A stretch of 64,000 nt of DNA, from the NCBI RefSeq assembly GCF_900166585.1, contig NZ_FVZC01000009.1, forward strand, positions 868,001-932,000, given 5' to 3'. Below are positions 1-9,096 of the stretch, in pieces (position 1 is the first letter of the stretch; every line of letters begins with the position of its first letter). The DNA comes from Mesobacillus jeotgali. Lineage in GTDB: Bacteria > Bacillota > Bacilli > Bacillales > Cytobacillaceae. A program made the translations under genes and the position numbers. Below the pieces are notes generated by a model that ran no database searches, was not told the origin of the DNA, and saw only the letters and a list, made by a program, of their open reading frames with translations.

Positions 1-1
1 G

Positions 2-601
2 CATGTAAATTCCCATAAAAATCATTATAATTTTGCCCTAACGATTACAATGGGGTCCTTAATTGCCAATATGGGTTTTAATATGCGTTTGAAATTCAGT
101 GAAATGCTCCTTTCCTTTATCACTTTGGTTGTCATGTATTATATCTTTCTGATACTGGCATACAGAAGCAGGAAAATACGGGGTGTGATAGCAGGACAGC
201 CGACAATATTGATAGAGAAAGGGAGAATCATGGAAGAGAACATGAAAAAAGTCAAGTTTTCTATTGATGATTTAACACAGCGGCTGCGGGAAATTCATGT
301 TTTCAACTTGTCAGAAGTAGATTATGCCATGCTGGAAGTAAGCGGGAATTTATCTATAATTAAAAAAAGTCCTTACCAGAATCCAACACGGAAGGATTTG
401 AATTTTCCATTGGTAAGACAGTCACTGCCTATAGAACTAATAATAGATGGCACGATTATTGAGAAAAATGCCGAAGAGCCCTTTAATATGGACTGGATAA
501 AGGGTGAATGCAAGAAACGAAATCTTCAAATTGAAGATGTATATTATGCTGTGATTAATAGTGAAGGCAAACTTTTTATAGACAAATACAAAGACATATA
601 A
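2..601 (+). CDS. DUF421 (YetF/YrbG-like) membrane protein, 5' truncated by window edge
   Basis: The reading frame is open to the left edge, so the true N-terminus lies outside the window; the first internal ATG (base 50) falls inside the conserved 'ITMGSLIAN' segment and is not a believable start. Visible are part of the membrane domain (a helix around LLSFITLVVMYYIFLILA) followed by the cytoplasmic domain with the family's 'GQPTILIEKGRI' and 'VDYAMLEVSGNLS' blocks. This order, membrane helices then a soluble C-terminal domain, is typical of DUF421 proteins, whose biochemical role is not settled. It ends 38 bases before a small membrane gene on the same strand. Confidence 0.85.
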   Translation, partial: HVNSHKNHYNFALTITMGSLIANMGFNMRLKFSEMLLSFITLVVMYYIFLILAYRSRKIRGVIAGQPTILIEKGRIMEENMKKVKFSIDDLTQRLREIHVFNLSEVDYAMLEVSGNLSIIKKSPYQNPTRKDLNFPLVRQSLPIELIIDGTIIEKNAEEPFNMDWIKGECKKRNLQIEDVYYAVINSEGKLFIDKYKDI

Positions 602-639
602 TCTCCTGCAGAACTAGACTAAGAAAGAGGTGCAAATCA

Positions 640-927
640 ATGGAGGCTTTTCCAATCATACATACAAATTTTTGGGATGCTATCATTGCCATTCCAGTTG
701 TCATACTGGCAACTCAAATTCTGAAAGTATTACTGCCGATTCCCAGGGTTTTTGTACCTGGCATTGCCAATCTTATAGGATTGATTATTTCTGTATTCAT
801 AGCCCATCCTCATAATTTGTGGGCGGGTATCTTCATGGGTTTTTTCTATGGTAATGCGGCAGTGGGGGCGTATGCTTCTCTAAAGACACAAATTTTGGCC
901 TATAGGGGCGGAAAAGAGAGAAATTAA
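640..927 (+). CDS. Small membrane protein of unknown function
   Basis: A 95-residue hydrophobic protein with two or three predicted membrane segments (around residues 12-32, 40-55 and 58-80) and a basic tail ending KERN. The start is preceded by AAGAGGTG at a normal distance. It follows the DUF421 gene closely on the same strand, so the two are probably co-transcribed. The family was not recognised. Its stop codon lies inside a bidirectional terminator shared with the convergent gene downstream. Confidence 0.7.
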   Translation: MEAFPIIHTNFWDAIIAIPVVILATQILKVLLPIPRVFVPGIANLIGLIISVFIAHPHNLWAGIFMGFFYGNAAVGAYASLKTQILAYRGGKERN

Positions 928-942
928 AACATTTCTCTCTTA
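913..942. terminator. Bidirectional terminator
   Basis: Inverted repeat AAGAGAGAAAT / ATTTCTCTCTT with a four-base loop. It covers the stop codons of both convergent genes (stops at 925-927 and 940-942), so coding and terminator sequence overlap. Confidence 0.7.
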
Positions 943-1335
943 GCTCCATACTTGAGATTTCTGCTGGAAGCCCGGTGTCACAATATATAGTGCAGTAAAT
1001 TTCCCATACTTCTGGACGACATAAGGGACAAGCAGAGTTAGGGTTTCCTGCAGACTTTTAACATCCAGATCATAGTTTTGTTCTGAGGTGCGTTTAAGCA
1101 TTGTGTTCATCTCCGCGACCATATCCGCATTTCTATAAATGATAGAAAGGTGTTCCCTAAGTCTTTCCACATCGTCATACGATCTTGATGCCAAATATAA
1201 TTGTTGCAACAGTTCGATAACAAGGATTTTTAATCTGACGATATACGCGTGGTAAGAGTGCGTTTTCTCATATTTATCAATCTCTTTTAACATTTTATCG
1301 GCAACTTTATAGGCAAACTCGATTAACTGGTTCAT
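940..1335 (-). CDS. Helical protein of unknown function, coupled to molybdoenzyme gene
   Basis: A 131-residue, largely helical soluble protein with no signal peptide or membrane segment. Its ATG overlaps the stop codon of the upstream molybdopterin oxidoreductase by four bases (ATGA), which points to translational coupling and a shared job, for example as an accessory or chaperone-like partner. That role is inferred from position only; no family was recognised. Confidence 0.7.
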   Translation of the reverse strand: MNQLIEFAYKVADKMLKEIDKYEKTHSYHAYIVRLKILVIELLQQLYLASRSYDDVERLREHLSIIYRNADMVAEMNTMLKRTSEQNYDLDVKSLQETLTLLVPYVVQKYGKFTALYIVTPGFQQKSQVWS

Positions 1336-3581
1336 AGGGAAGTCCCTCCCTGTAAGATCCTTTCAATTTTACAGGCACCGTTTTTAAAATGTGGCTGCTT
1401 AGAAACCTGGTCCCACGTATCGAGTGTTAGTTCGTTGGCAGCCTGTTGCTCATTAATACCGCCAAAATGAAAGGGGATAAAAACAGATCCCGGGAGGATT
1501 GTATCCGTTACCCGGGCTGGCACGAAAATCTCATTTCTCCTAGTGGAGATTTTCACTATATCACCAGGAAGTATTTCAAATTTTGCGGCATCATCAGGGT
1601 GGATTTCTACATATCCTTCTGGAGCATTCATCTGTAAAAGGGGAGCACGGCCGGTTTTCGTCCTTGTGTGCCAGTGAAAAACAAGCCGGCCAGTGTTCAA
1701 GTAAAAAGGAAATTCTTCATCTGGCAGTTCAGGCATAGGAGCCCAGTCGACACCATAAAGAATGGCTTTCCCCTCCGCGCCAATTCCTCTGAATTCCTCC
1801 CTGGTCCTGCCTCTGCCTGTCAGCATATTCCGGCCGTACGATTCAGCATAATCCAGTTGAGTATTAAAAACCCCATCTGTATAGAGTCTTTCTTTTCCAT
1901 AAGGAAACTTTTCATTGCACGGCCATTGGATTCCCCCCAGCTGTTCCATTTTTTCGTAGGTCATTCCTGACATATCGCAAGGCCGGCCTTTTGAAACAAG
2001 CCGCCATTCATTAAATGCTTCTTCTTGTGTCCTGTATTGGATCAACGGTTTGCCATCTTGATCTTTGAAGCCCATTCTCCTTGAAAATTCAAGCAGAATA
2101 TCAAAATCCGAAGGAAGCGCGAACGGAGGTTCAACCGCTTTTCTCAATACATTCACCCGCCGTTCAAGGTTGGTCATCGTCCCTTCTTTTTCACCCCACA
2201 TGGCAGTAGGCAGTACAAGATCAGCGAATTCAGCTGTTTCACTTAAAAAAGGATCCTGTACAACTAAAAAGACTTTTTTCAAAAGCTGGATAAACCTGCT
2301 TCTATTTGGAAGAGAAACGACAGGGTTTGTGAACATCACCCAGAATAACTTGATCGTTCCTTCTTCAATTAAATCGAGCATTTGCATGACATGGGTTTCA
2401 GAACCGACAGGGAGGGTTTCAGCCGGAACATTCCATAAATCAGCAATTTCCTCGAGGTGGCGAGGATTATCGCTGTTCCGATAACCTGGATAAAATCCCG
2501 AGCCTCCCGTCTCACGGTTTGACATGGCACTTGGCTGGCCAGCGTGCTGAAAGGGACCGCAACCGGGTTTGCCGATTTTTCCCATGATAAGGTGCATGGA
2601 ATTGACCAGGGAAGAAGCTGGGGTCGCATCCATACTTTGATAGACACCTTGAAGCAAAATTGTCAAAACCTTTTTGGAAGTACCAATTAATTCAGCGCAT
2701 TTGATTAATGTTTCAGCTGGAACTTCAGTAATCCTCGCAACGTTTTCGGGAGTATAATGATGAACGGTATTCTTGAGTTCTTCATAGCCAACTGTATGGC
2801 GGGTAATATAATTTTCATCAACCCAACCGTTCCTGATGAGTAAATGGATGAGACCATTCAGAAAAGCCACATTAGTCCCCGGCTTAGGTCTTATACTCAT
2901 ATCTCCCATCCTGGAGCTTAGGTCCAGTCGCGGATCGATTTCAATTATTTTTGTGCCATTTCGACGCCTTGCCTGCAAGGTCCTCTCCCATAATACTGTG
3001 TTGGTTTCATTTGAATTGCGGCCAATGAAAACAATCACTTCTGCCTGGTCTATATCTTCCATACAGGCTGGCGGTCCATCTGAACCAAAACTCTGGATTA
3101 AGGACCATTCTGCTGTGGCAGTGCAAAGTCGGGTGTTGGCATCGACATTGTGCGTCCGGATTCCTGCCCGCATGATTTTTGCGATTGTATAATACTCTTC
3201 AAGGAAGGCTTGCCCTGTGTGATAAAATCCGATGCTTTTCGGGCCATTCTCTTTTAGCTGTTCCTGGACTTTCTCGGCAAGCAGGGAATAGGCATCTTCC
3301 CAGGATGCCTGCACTAATAAACCTTGCTTGTTCCGGATTAGCGGGGTTGTTAATCGATCAATACTATTATTTGCCCACCACTGATTTTCACCTTTAGGTC
3401 CCAGTCTGCCGCGATTCACAGGATAATCCTTATTTCCCTTTATCCCGACAATTTTATTGTTTTTGACAGCAATATAGCATCCGCAGCCATTGGAGCAAAG
3501 ATTGCAGGTGGAATAGACCCATTTATCGACCTCACCCTGTGAATAGATATTGATGTCCTCACGTGACCCATCCCATCCCAT
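1332..3581 (-). CDS. Molybdopterin oxidoreductase (formate dehydrogenase / assimilatory nitrate reductase type)
   Basis: A 749-residue bis-MGD oxidoreductase of the DMSO reductase superfamily. The N-terminus has the Fe-S region CNLCSNGC, but the fourth expected ligand, 27 residues further on, is Gly in 'GRLGPKG' (codon GGA) where most relatives have Cys. The probable molybdenum ligand is Cys in 'NTRLCTATAE', so this is not a selenocysteine enzyme. The C-terminal molydopterin-dinucleotide binding domain begins near 'FPFYLNTGRLVFHWHTRTKTGR'-type sequence. No Tat signal is seen, so it is cytoplasmic. It is the middle gene of a three-gene minus-strand operon. Substrate cannot be fixed from sequence. 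Confidence 0.85.
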   Translation of the reverse strand: MGWDGSREDINIYSQGEVDKWVYSTCNLCSNGCGCYIAVKNNKIVGIKGNKDYPVNRGRLGPKGENQWWANNSIDRLTTPLIRNKQGLLVQASWEDAYSLLAEKVQEQLKENGPKSIGFYHTGQAFLEEYYTIAKIMRAGIRTHNVDANTRLCTATAEWSLIQSFGSDGPPACMEDIDQAEVIVFIGRNSNETNTVLWERTLQARRRNGTKIIEIDPRLDLSSRMGDMSIRPKPGTNVAFLNGLIHLLIRNGWVDENYITRHTVGYEELKNTVHHYTPENVARITEVPAETLIKCAELIGTSKKVLTILLQGVYQSMDATPASSLVNSMHLIMGKIGKPGCGPFQHAGQPSAMSNRETGGSGFYPGYRNSDNPRHLEEIADLWNVPAETLPVGSETHVMQMLDLIEEGTIKLFWVMFTNPVVSLPNRSRFIQLLKKVFLVVQDPFLSETAEFADLVLPTAMWGEKEGTMTNLERRVNVLRKAVEPPFALPSDFDILLEFSRRMGFKDQDGKPLIQYRTQEEAFNEWRLVSKGRPCDMSGMTYEKMEQLGGIQWPCNEKFPYGKERLYTDGVFNTQLDYAESYGRNMLTGRGRTREEFRGIGAEGKAILYGVDWAPMPELPDEEFPFYLNTGRLVFHWHTRTKTGRAPLLQMNAPEGYVEIHPDDAAKFEILPGDIVKISTRRNEIFVPARVTDTILPGSVFIPFHFGGINEQQAANELTLDTWDQVSKQPHFKNGACKIERILQGGTSL

Positions 3582-3818
3582 TTAGGTATCACTCCTCTTA
3601 TTCAATATAATGTTTTGGGGAAGAAGTACATGTCTCATCTGGTTATATGATGGATAACGAGGATATCGGCTGATATTCCGATAAAGCATATAAGGCGGCG
3701 CTTGAGGGGTTTCTGCAGCATAGACAGGTAAAAGGGCAGGATCCATTCCCGTTTCCGCTCTGAATGGAGGGAGAACCTGTTGATAAAAAGGCAAAGCAGG
3801 TAAAATGAACTTTTTCAT
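3582..3818 (-). CDS. Small proline/tyrosine-rich protein of unknown function
   Basis: A 78-residue protein rich in Pro, Tyr and Leu. The ATG at 3818 has a good ribosome binding site (AAAGGAG, eight bases upstream), and the stop codon directly abuts the ATG of the molybdopterin oxidoreductase (TAA-ATG), so it looks like the first gene of that operon. No domain was recognised and function is unknown. Confidence 0.55.
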   Translation of the reverse strand: MKKFILPALPFYQQVLPPFRAETGMDPALLPVYAAETPQAPPYMLYRNISRYPRYPSYNQMRHVLLPQNIILNKRSDT

Positions 3819-3957
3819 TAATCATCTTCTCCTTTAAGAGCAAATTGATTATTTATATGCTTCCTTTGAATACATTAGAAGGCTGATAAGTTAAGAATCT
3901 TGCAGGAATCCGCTTAAAGGAGCAAGAATATAGTAGGAATTGTTAGGAGGGATTTAT

Positions 3958-4854
3958 TTGCCTGAAAGCAGGATTCATCCAGTTTTATTTGTTGTGCTTG
4001 TTATGGTGACTACTTTTCTTATGGGTTCTTCTTTTACGGTAGGTAAAATTGGTTTGCTATATGTCTCTCCATTACTCTTGGTTGGTTTAAGGTTCACCAT
4101 TGCGGGGGTCCTTATGGCCATCATAGTAAAGCGAAAGCCTTTACCTGCAAAATTTTCTGATTGGGCAAGAATCTTTACCATTGGATTGATGCAGACGGCA
4201 GGCGTTATGGGGTGTATTTTCCTTAGCTTACGAACGATCACCGCTGGCGAATCCTCGATTTTAACTTTTACAAATCCCTTGCTGGTTGTGGTGATGGGGA
4301 CAGTATTCCTTGGGATTCGGTACAGGCTTCAGCAATGGATTGGTGCAGTCGTCGGATTTCTCGGTGTTTTCATTACTCTTGGTTTTCATATGCAGCTGAC
4401 AACTGGGACACTTTTAGGACTGGGGGCAGCTATATCCTGGTCGATAGGGACGATTCTTATCAAACAATGGGGAAGCCGATTTAATGTCTGGGTGTTGACC
4501 GCTTATCAAATGCTTTTTGGCGGGACCATCCTTTTAGTGATGGGCTTGACGATGGAAACTCCGCGTCTGACGATTAATATGGTATCAATATCGATTATTT
4601 TATGGCTTGCGATCATGGCGTCGATTGTACAGTTTGCAATCTGGTTTTATCTTCTCAATGAAGGAGACCCTGGCAAAACAAGTGCCTTTCTATTCCTTGC
4701 TCCGTTTTTTGGGGTGCTTACAGGCTGGATGCTGCTTGATGAAGTTGTCGAATGGTATGTGTACGCAGGCGGAGCATTAATTTTTACAGGCATTTTCCTT
4801 GTGAACTGGACTTTTGTAAAAAAACCAAGTTTATCTCACGGTAAGATTGGGTAA
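3958..4854 (+). CDS. EamA/DMT-family transporter
   Basis: About 298 residues with ten hydrophobic segments arranged as two EamA repeats, the usual drug/metabolite transporter layout. An upstream in-frame TTG at 3940 would place the ribosome binding site TTAGGAGGG inside the gene; the TTG at 3958 follows that site at the right distance and is chosen as the start. Substrate is unknown. It is divergent from the molybdoenzyme operon. Confidence 0.88.
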   Translation: MPESRIHPVLFVVLVMVTTFLMGSSFTVGKIGLLYVSPLLLVGLRFTIAGVLMAIIVKRKPLPAKFSDWARIFTIGLMQTAGVMGCIFLSLRTITAGESSILTFTNPLLVVVMGTVFLGIRYRLQQWIGAVVGFLGVFITLGFHMQLTTGTLLGLGAAISWSIGTILIKQWGSRFNVWVLTAYQMLFGGTILLVMGLTMETPRLTINMVSISIILWLAIMASIVQFAIWFYLLNEGDPGKTSAFLFLAPFFGVLTGWMLLDEVVEWYVYAGGALIFTGIFLVNWTFVKKPSLSHGKIG

Positions 4855-5010
4855 AAAGACCTTGTTTGTAAATTGGGTAAATAATCCTTTAAACCTATAT
4901 TCAGGTAAATGTATTTAATTAATAAACATTCTCAACTATAATGAAAAGTATGGAAAACTTCACCAATCCCTTGGTGCAGTTTGTAAATTTTAAACAGGAA
5001 GTGAAGCTCC

Positions 5011-6249
5011 TTGTCTTCAAAAATTGTATTTAACATCAATACAGTTAATAACTCCGTTTCAAGCTTGAGTCATACTATCGGTCGACTTGAAAGCATTCAG
5101 CATAAGGTTGCAGGAGTAGGAAGCAGCGTTGACCCACGAATACTTGGACGCAATGGAATAAGCGGCCAATTTCGGCGTGCCTCTGCTTCCTCTGACAGAA
5201 TCGAAATGCATATGAAGCAGCTAAAATCCTTTACCATTCAATCAGCCGATCGTTACGGAAATTCCGAAAACCGGGTGAATCGCCAGGCAGATGCACTTAA
5301 TAAGGCGATCGAAGCAGCAAGGAAACAGATTGATGGTCGTTTTGCGAGTGATTTATATGAAACGTACAATAACACCTATGGCAGATGGGTGGATTTCCTG
5401 CATGGTGCACAATATGCTGCAGGCGCAGGACTCATGCACTTGCTTGGCTTTAGGTTCGCGGATATTGATGGCGTATTGCGCAAGTTCCAGGTAGTGGATG
5501 ATGTTTTACTGGGAAAGATGAGATTGCCTGTCGCCAGCATTATTCATAAAATCGAAAGTTCGAAATTAAATATGCTTGCCAGGTTGATGGTTAGCCCTAC
5601 AAGGGCCTTTAGCCAAAAGACATTGTCCGAATTAATATATAAGCGGACAGCCAACTATTTTCCTAAGGACATCGCTGGCCTGAGCAATAGTGTTCAAAGA
5701 TTGCTAGCTGATGCTAAAGGCGGGACAATGTTCAATGCAGTGAAAAATAATGCGGGAAGTGTTTTGAAAAACGGGTTGAGGCTCGGGAAATCAAATGCAG
5801 CCCTGGCCGTATTAATTACAGCGGGAGCAGAGACAATTGGTGCGGGGATAAAAATTACTGAAAACTATAATCTCTATAGCGGCGAGAAGCTGAAGGAAGA
5901 AAACGCGAAAGTGGTAGGCAGGGCAGTATATAAAACAACGGTTGTATCCGCGACGTCTGTAGCAGGGGCTGTAGCAGGCGGAGTTGTCGGCAGTGTGTTC
6001 GGTCCTGTAGGAACTGTTGTTGGCGCTTCGATCGGCGGTTTTGTGGGAAGCTGGGTCGGCGACAAGCTTACAGAGAAAACCCCGGCATTTGTTGATACAG
6101 CAGCTTTGCATTTTAAAGATGGAATTCATAAAGGAACAGAGGCTATAGTTTCTGGTGTGAGCAAGGTGAAGGATGGCTTTAATGATGTAAAAGAACACGC
6201 TTCGAATTTATTAGGCGGAGCAAAATCAATCCTTGGATTCGGAGGTTAG
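5011..6249 (+). CDS. Putative WXG/LXG-like type VII secretion substrate with glycine-zipper C-terminus
   Basis: A 412-residue protein starting at TTG behind AGGAAGTG. The first ~110 residues are polar and helical in the manner of WXG100/LXG proteins, without a Sec signal. The C-terminal third has a small-residue membrane segment, roughly residues 310-350, made of repeated G/A-xxx-G steps (glycine zipper) as found in membrane-active or pore-forming effectors, then an amphipathic tail. Downstream lie a probable partner gene and two tandem membrane proteins, an arrangement like LXG toxin loci with immunity genes. Family placement is inference; no enzymatic toxin motif is visible. Confidence 0.55.
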   Translation: MSSKIVFNINTVNNSVSSLSHTIGRLESIQHKVAGVGSSVDPRILGRNGISGQFRRASASSDRIEMHMKQLKSFTIQSADRYGNSENRVNRQADALNKAIEAARKQIDGRFASDLYETYNNTYGRWVDFLHGAQYAAGAGLMHLLGFRFADIDGVLRKFQVVDDVLLGKMRLPVASIIHKIESSKLNMLARLMVSPTRAFSQKTLSELIYKRTANYFPKDIAGLSNSVQRLLADAKGGTMFNAVKNNAGSVLKNGLRLGKSNAALAVLITAGAETIGAGIKITENYNLYSGEKLKEENAKVVGRAVYKTTVVSATSVAGAVAGGVVGSVFGPVGTVVGASIGGFVGSWVGDKLTEKTPAFVDTAALHFKDGIHKGTEAIVSGVSKVKDGFNDVKEHASNLLGGAKSILGFGG

Positions 6250-6258
6250 GAGGGGAAT

Positions 6259-7041
6259 ATGAATAAAATTTCACTTTCTATCGAGGAACTAATTTATTGT
6301 TTTTACAATGAAGGTTATTTTGAACATGGAAACGCATTGAAGCAGGTTTATTTTGGGGATCTTAACGATGAGAAAATGGATCTTTTGCTTCAAATTACAA
6401 CACGTTCACTTCTTTCTAAAAGTCTTTTAGTATACGAAAATCATAAATTCATGTTAGTGGAAGAGCTATCAGAGGTCATCTCTATGCTCAATTACTCAGA
6501 GCAGTCAATTAAAGCTTCCCGTCATGGTCAGAATGGCGGAGAAGAGTCTGTCTCCTTCCATTTCAACGGAAAGACGGTTCTTCAGCATTCTCTGCATTTC
6601 GATGAGCAGGTCCATGTTTTTGAAAAAGTTTCTGCAGAAGCAGCGGCAGAGGTTATTTCATCATTTTACCGAATAAGTGACCACAGTAGAAACAGTGGAT
6701 TTGAACTAAGCCAGGCGGAATTTGAACAGATGCTTGACTCACTGGAGGATAACCAAAAGCTTTTTGAACTTCCTGCGCTGCAAGGGGAAAAACAGGGATT
6801 TTATGAAACTCTTAAATCAACTAATGGATTGTTAAATACTCTGTTATTCATGGAGTTCACGGAACAAAAGGAGCCAGTTGCAAAGAATGTCGTGTTATTT
6901 ACAAATGAGAGCAAGAATAACTGGGTCATTGAAAAATATGAGGATGTCTTTACTATCAATCAGTGTACTAGTTCAAAAGTTATTCAATTAATCAAAGAAA
7001 ATGTCATAGAGTCATTAGAAAAGGTGCCATATGGAGAATGA
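6259..7041 (+). CDS. Unknown protein, possible T7SS effector partner/chaperone
   Basis: A 260-residue soluble acidic protein beginning nine bases after the putative effector, behind GGAGGGG. The N-terminal ~90 residues are helical ('SIEELIYCFYNEGYF...') and a beta-rich stretch follows, a layout reminiscent of EspG-like or DUF5081-type chaperones found at ESX/type VII loci. That likeness was judged by eye and is weak. Its end overlaps the next gene by 11 bases, so all three genes are translated as one operon. Confidence 0.55.
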   Translation: MNKISLSIEELIYCFYNEGYFEHGNALKQVYFGDLNDEKMDLLLQITTRSLLSKSLLVYENHKFMLVEELSEVISMLNYSEQSIKASRHGQNGGEESVSFHFNGKTVLQHSLHFDEQVHVFEKVSAEAAAEVISSFYRISDHSRNSGFELSQAEFEQMLDSLEDNQKLFELPALQGEKQGFYETLKSTNGLLNTLLFMEFTEQKEPVAKNVVLFTNESKNNWVIEKYEDVFTINQCTSSKVIQLIKENVIESLEKVPYGE

Positions 7042-7549
7042 GATTCAAGAAAATAATATAAAAGTTTACGATGATCGAGTCGAAGTGGTTTATACAAGCG
7101 GGGGAGCGGGCTGTCTATTGACTGCAGGTGGAATCATGTTCTTAGCATCCCTCTTTATTTTATTTTACATAGTTCCTACTTCAGGGTTCGTCAGGGCTTT
7201 TATCGGGATTATTATTGGTGGTATTGGATTACTGTTTTTCGGTACAGTAATGTTAAAGGTTGTCGGAGCATTGCTGAGCGGGAAGGCAGTATTTATAGTT
7301 CAGGATGGGTATTTTAAAGGAAAGAAAAAAGCTGTGCGGATAAGTGAAATTAAAGACATGAGATGGGCTGGAAGTTCGTTGAAATATCTTATGATAAAGA
7401 CAACAAACAATAAAACAGTCAAGATGTCATCTTATAACCTTGTGAATGAAGAGAAAGTGAATAGAGTGATAACCGAATACGTAGTTCCTTATGCATCCCT
7501 GGAATTCCAGGAAAACTGGAAAAAGCGTATGAGCAATAAAGGTGCATAA
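7031..7549 (+). CDS. DUF5381-like membrane protein (intact paralogue)
   Basis: A 172-residue protein: short N-terminal beta segment, two membrane helices (about residues 25-50 and 52-80), then a cytoplasmic PH-like domain with 'ISEIKDMRWAGSSLKYLMIKT'. It overlaps the preceding gene and is followed by a terminator and a damaged second copy. The layout resembles small Bacillus DUF5381 proteins; the family name is a judgement by eye. In this locus it is a candidate immunity protein for the effector-like gene at 5011, which is inference. Confidence 0.65.
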   Translation: MENEIQENNIKVYDDRVEVVYTSGGAGCLLTAGGIMFLASLFILFYIVPTSGFVRAFIGIIIGGIGLLFFGTVMLKVVGALLSGKAVFIVQDGYFKGKKKAVRISEIKDMRWAGSSLKYLMIKTTNNKTVKMSSYNLVNEEKVNRVITEYVVPYASLEFQENWKKRMSNKGA

Positions 7550-7554
7550 ATCAT

Positions 7555-7596
7555 AAAAGCTTACAGGCTAAAGTGTTTAGCTCTGTAAGCTTTTCT
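7555..7596 (+). terminator. Rho-independent terminator
   Basis: Perfect stem AAAAGCTTACAG / CTGTAAGCTTTT enclosing an A/T-rich loop that can itself pair (GCTAAA/TTTAGC), followed by TTTTCT. It separates the intact and broken paralogues. Confidence 0.8.
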
Positions 7597-7624
7597 AATA
7601 TATTGATGTGAAAGGAACCTTAGT

Positions 7625-8131
7625 ATGGATGAACATAATATAAAAGTAACAGGAAATAAGGTGGAAGTTGTTTATACAACCCCTGGTGCAGGATGTATGC
7701 TCACTTCTGCTCTATTTGGTACATTATTATCTGGGTTTGTCCTTTTAGTAGTCGCTCCTGATTCAGGTATCGTAAGAGGCTTTTTAATCGGCATCATCGG
7801 AATCGCCGGATTAATCTTTTGTGGTACCATTTTATTAAAGCTCATTATTGTAATCCGGTCTGGAAAAACTTTATTAACTATTGAATCCGGAATGTTATAA
7901 GGAAGAAAGAATAGTATACCAATCATTGAGATTAGAGATATTAGATGGGGAGGTAGTTCCTTGAAATATCTCGCTATAAAAACAATATCCAATGAAAAAG
8001 TAAAGCTATCGACCTACAACCTTGTATCGGAGGAAAAAGTGAATCAGTTGATCAACCAATACGTTAGTCCAGATGCGAATCCTGAATTCAAGATGAACTG
8101 GGAAAAGCAAATGAGCAATAAAGGTGATTGA
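7625..8131 (+). pseudogene. DUF5381-like paralogue interrupted by TAA
   Basis: The frame opened at 7625 aligns over its whole length with the preceding gene (same 'VEVVYT..GAGC' start, two membrane helices and '..RWGGSSLKYLAIKT' block) but has TAA at 7898-7900 where the paralogue has Lys in 'GYFKGKKK'. A single AAA or AAG to TAA change explains it. The downstream frame continues without further damage to TGA at 8129-8131, ending 'MSNKGD' against 'MSNKGA' in the intact copy. The lesion is therefore recent or an error. The product, if made, would keep the membrane helices but lose the soluble domain. Confidence 0.85.
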
Positions 8132-8412
8132 ACCATATGTGAGTAGTTCAGTGTGGTTGACCAGAAATACTCTTAAGGCTAAATGCTATTAGTCTCAGCC
8201 CTGTTTTTTGACAGGTCTGGAGGAAAACGCAAGAAAGCTGTCAATAATAAGTCAGACAGGAATATCCATCTCTTCCAAATGCACAACTTTTAATTAGTTG
8301 AATAAATTATGATTTACCTGAACTAAAATAAATAAAAGGTTTTTACCGAGGCCGTATCTTTTCCTCTCCCTTACCCGTTTAAGGTGCAGAGAGGTTCAAA
8401 GGAGTGAACAGG

Positions 8413-9075
8413 ATGTCGATCGATAAACTCAGGAGTTTGAATAGAGCAGAGGATACGGGGATCATGATCCACTATAAAAGTCTGCAGCAGTATTGCCGTT
8501 TTCTTACCAAGAGCAGCTGGGATGCCGACGACCTGGTCCAGGAAGTAACGGTGAAGGCAATTCGCCATTATGCGCCGTCGCAAATAAGCTCTGCTTTATT
8601 GAAAAAAATGGCTTATCATCAATGGGTAGATACAATCAGGAAGCAAAGCCGGGAGATAAAGGGGATACCAGAGAATCTTGCCTCATTCAATCAGGAGAGC
8701 GTAAGGGATACTGTCGAGTTGGTTATGTCCAAATTGACGCCGAAGCAAGCAGTGATTTTTATCCTGAAGGAAGCGTTCCGATTTCAATCAAAGGAGATTG
8801 CCGATTTGCTGGACTCTACGGAAGTGGCTATTAAAGCAGCACTCCATCGTGCCAGGAAAAGACTCGAAAGGGAAGGAAGCCTTCGTGAAGTGAATCAGGA
8901 ACTCAACGAGGAAGAAGAACAGCTGCTGTCAGAGTTGCTTGCCGAATCGCTTCAATCTGAGGATCCGACTGTACTGCTTGAACATATCCAGGATATCCCG
9001 GTACTTGCTCCATGTTCACCGGAAATGTCCCTGCACTCCTGTTCGCCGCTCTCTACTTTGAATATGGCTGCTTAA
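8413..9075 (+). CDS. Sigma-70 family RNA polymerase sigma factor (ECF-like) with ssrA-like tail
   Basis: About 220 residues. Region 2 is seen in 'LTKSSWDADDLVQEVTVKA' and region 4 in 'LTPKQAVIFILKEAF...SKEIADLLDSTEVAIKAALHRARKRL', a normal helix-turn-helix. A ~70-residue acidic C-terminal extension follows, ending in Asn-Met-Ala-Ala. The last residues resemble the hydrophobic-Ala-Ala end of ssrA tags recognised by ClpXP. The GTG at 8404 lies in the ribosome binding site; ATG 8413 sits correctly behind AAAGGAGTG. A clpP paralogue starts 21 bases downstream, suggesting co-transcription. No anti-sigma gene is adjacent. Confidence 0.85.
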   Translation: MSIDKLRSLNRAEDTGIMIHYKSLQQYCRFLTKSSWDADDLVQEVTVKAIRHYAPSQISSALLKKMAYHQWVDTIRKQSREIKGIPENLASFNQESVRDTVELVMSKLTPKQAVIFILKEAFRFQSKEIADLLDSTEVAIKAALHRARKRLEREGSLREVNQELNEEEEQLLSELLAESLQSEDPTVLLEHIQDIPVLAPCSPEMSLHSCSPLSTLNMAA

Positions 9076-9096
9076 GGCAGGAAAGGGAGGACCGAT

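Noticed and set aside
1332..3581. Selenocysteine in the formate-dehydrogenase-like enzyme
   Set aside because: The molybdenum-ligand position is a Cys codon (NTRLCTATAE) and there is no in-frame TGA.
5812..6198. Minus-strand frames opposite the glycine-zipper segment
   Set aside because: They are shadows of the repetitive Gly/Ala/Val codons of the plus-strand gene.
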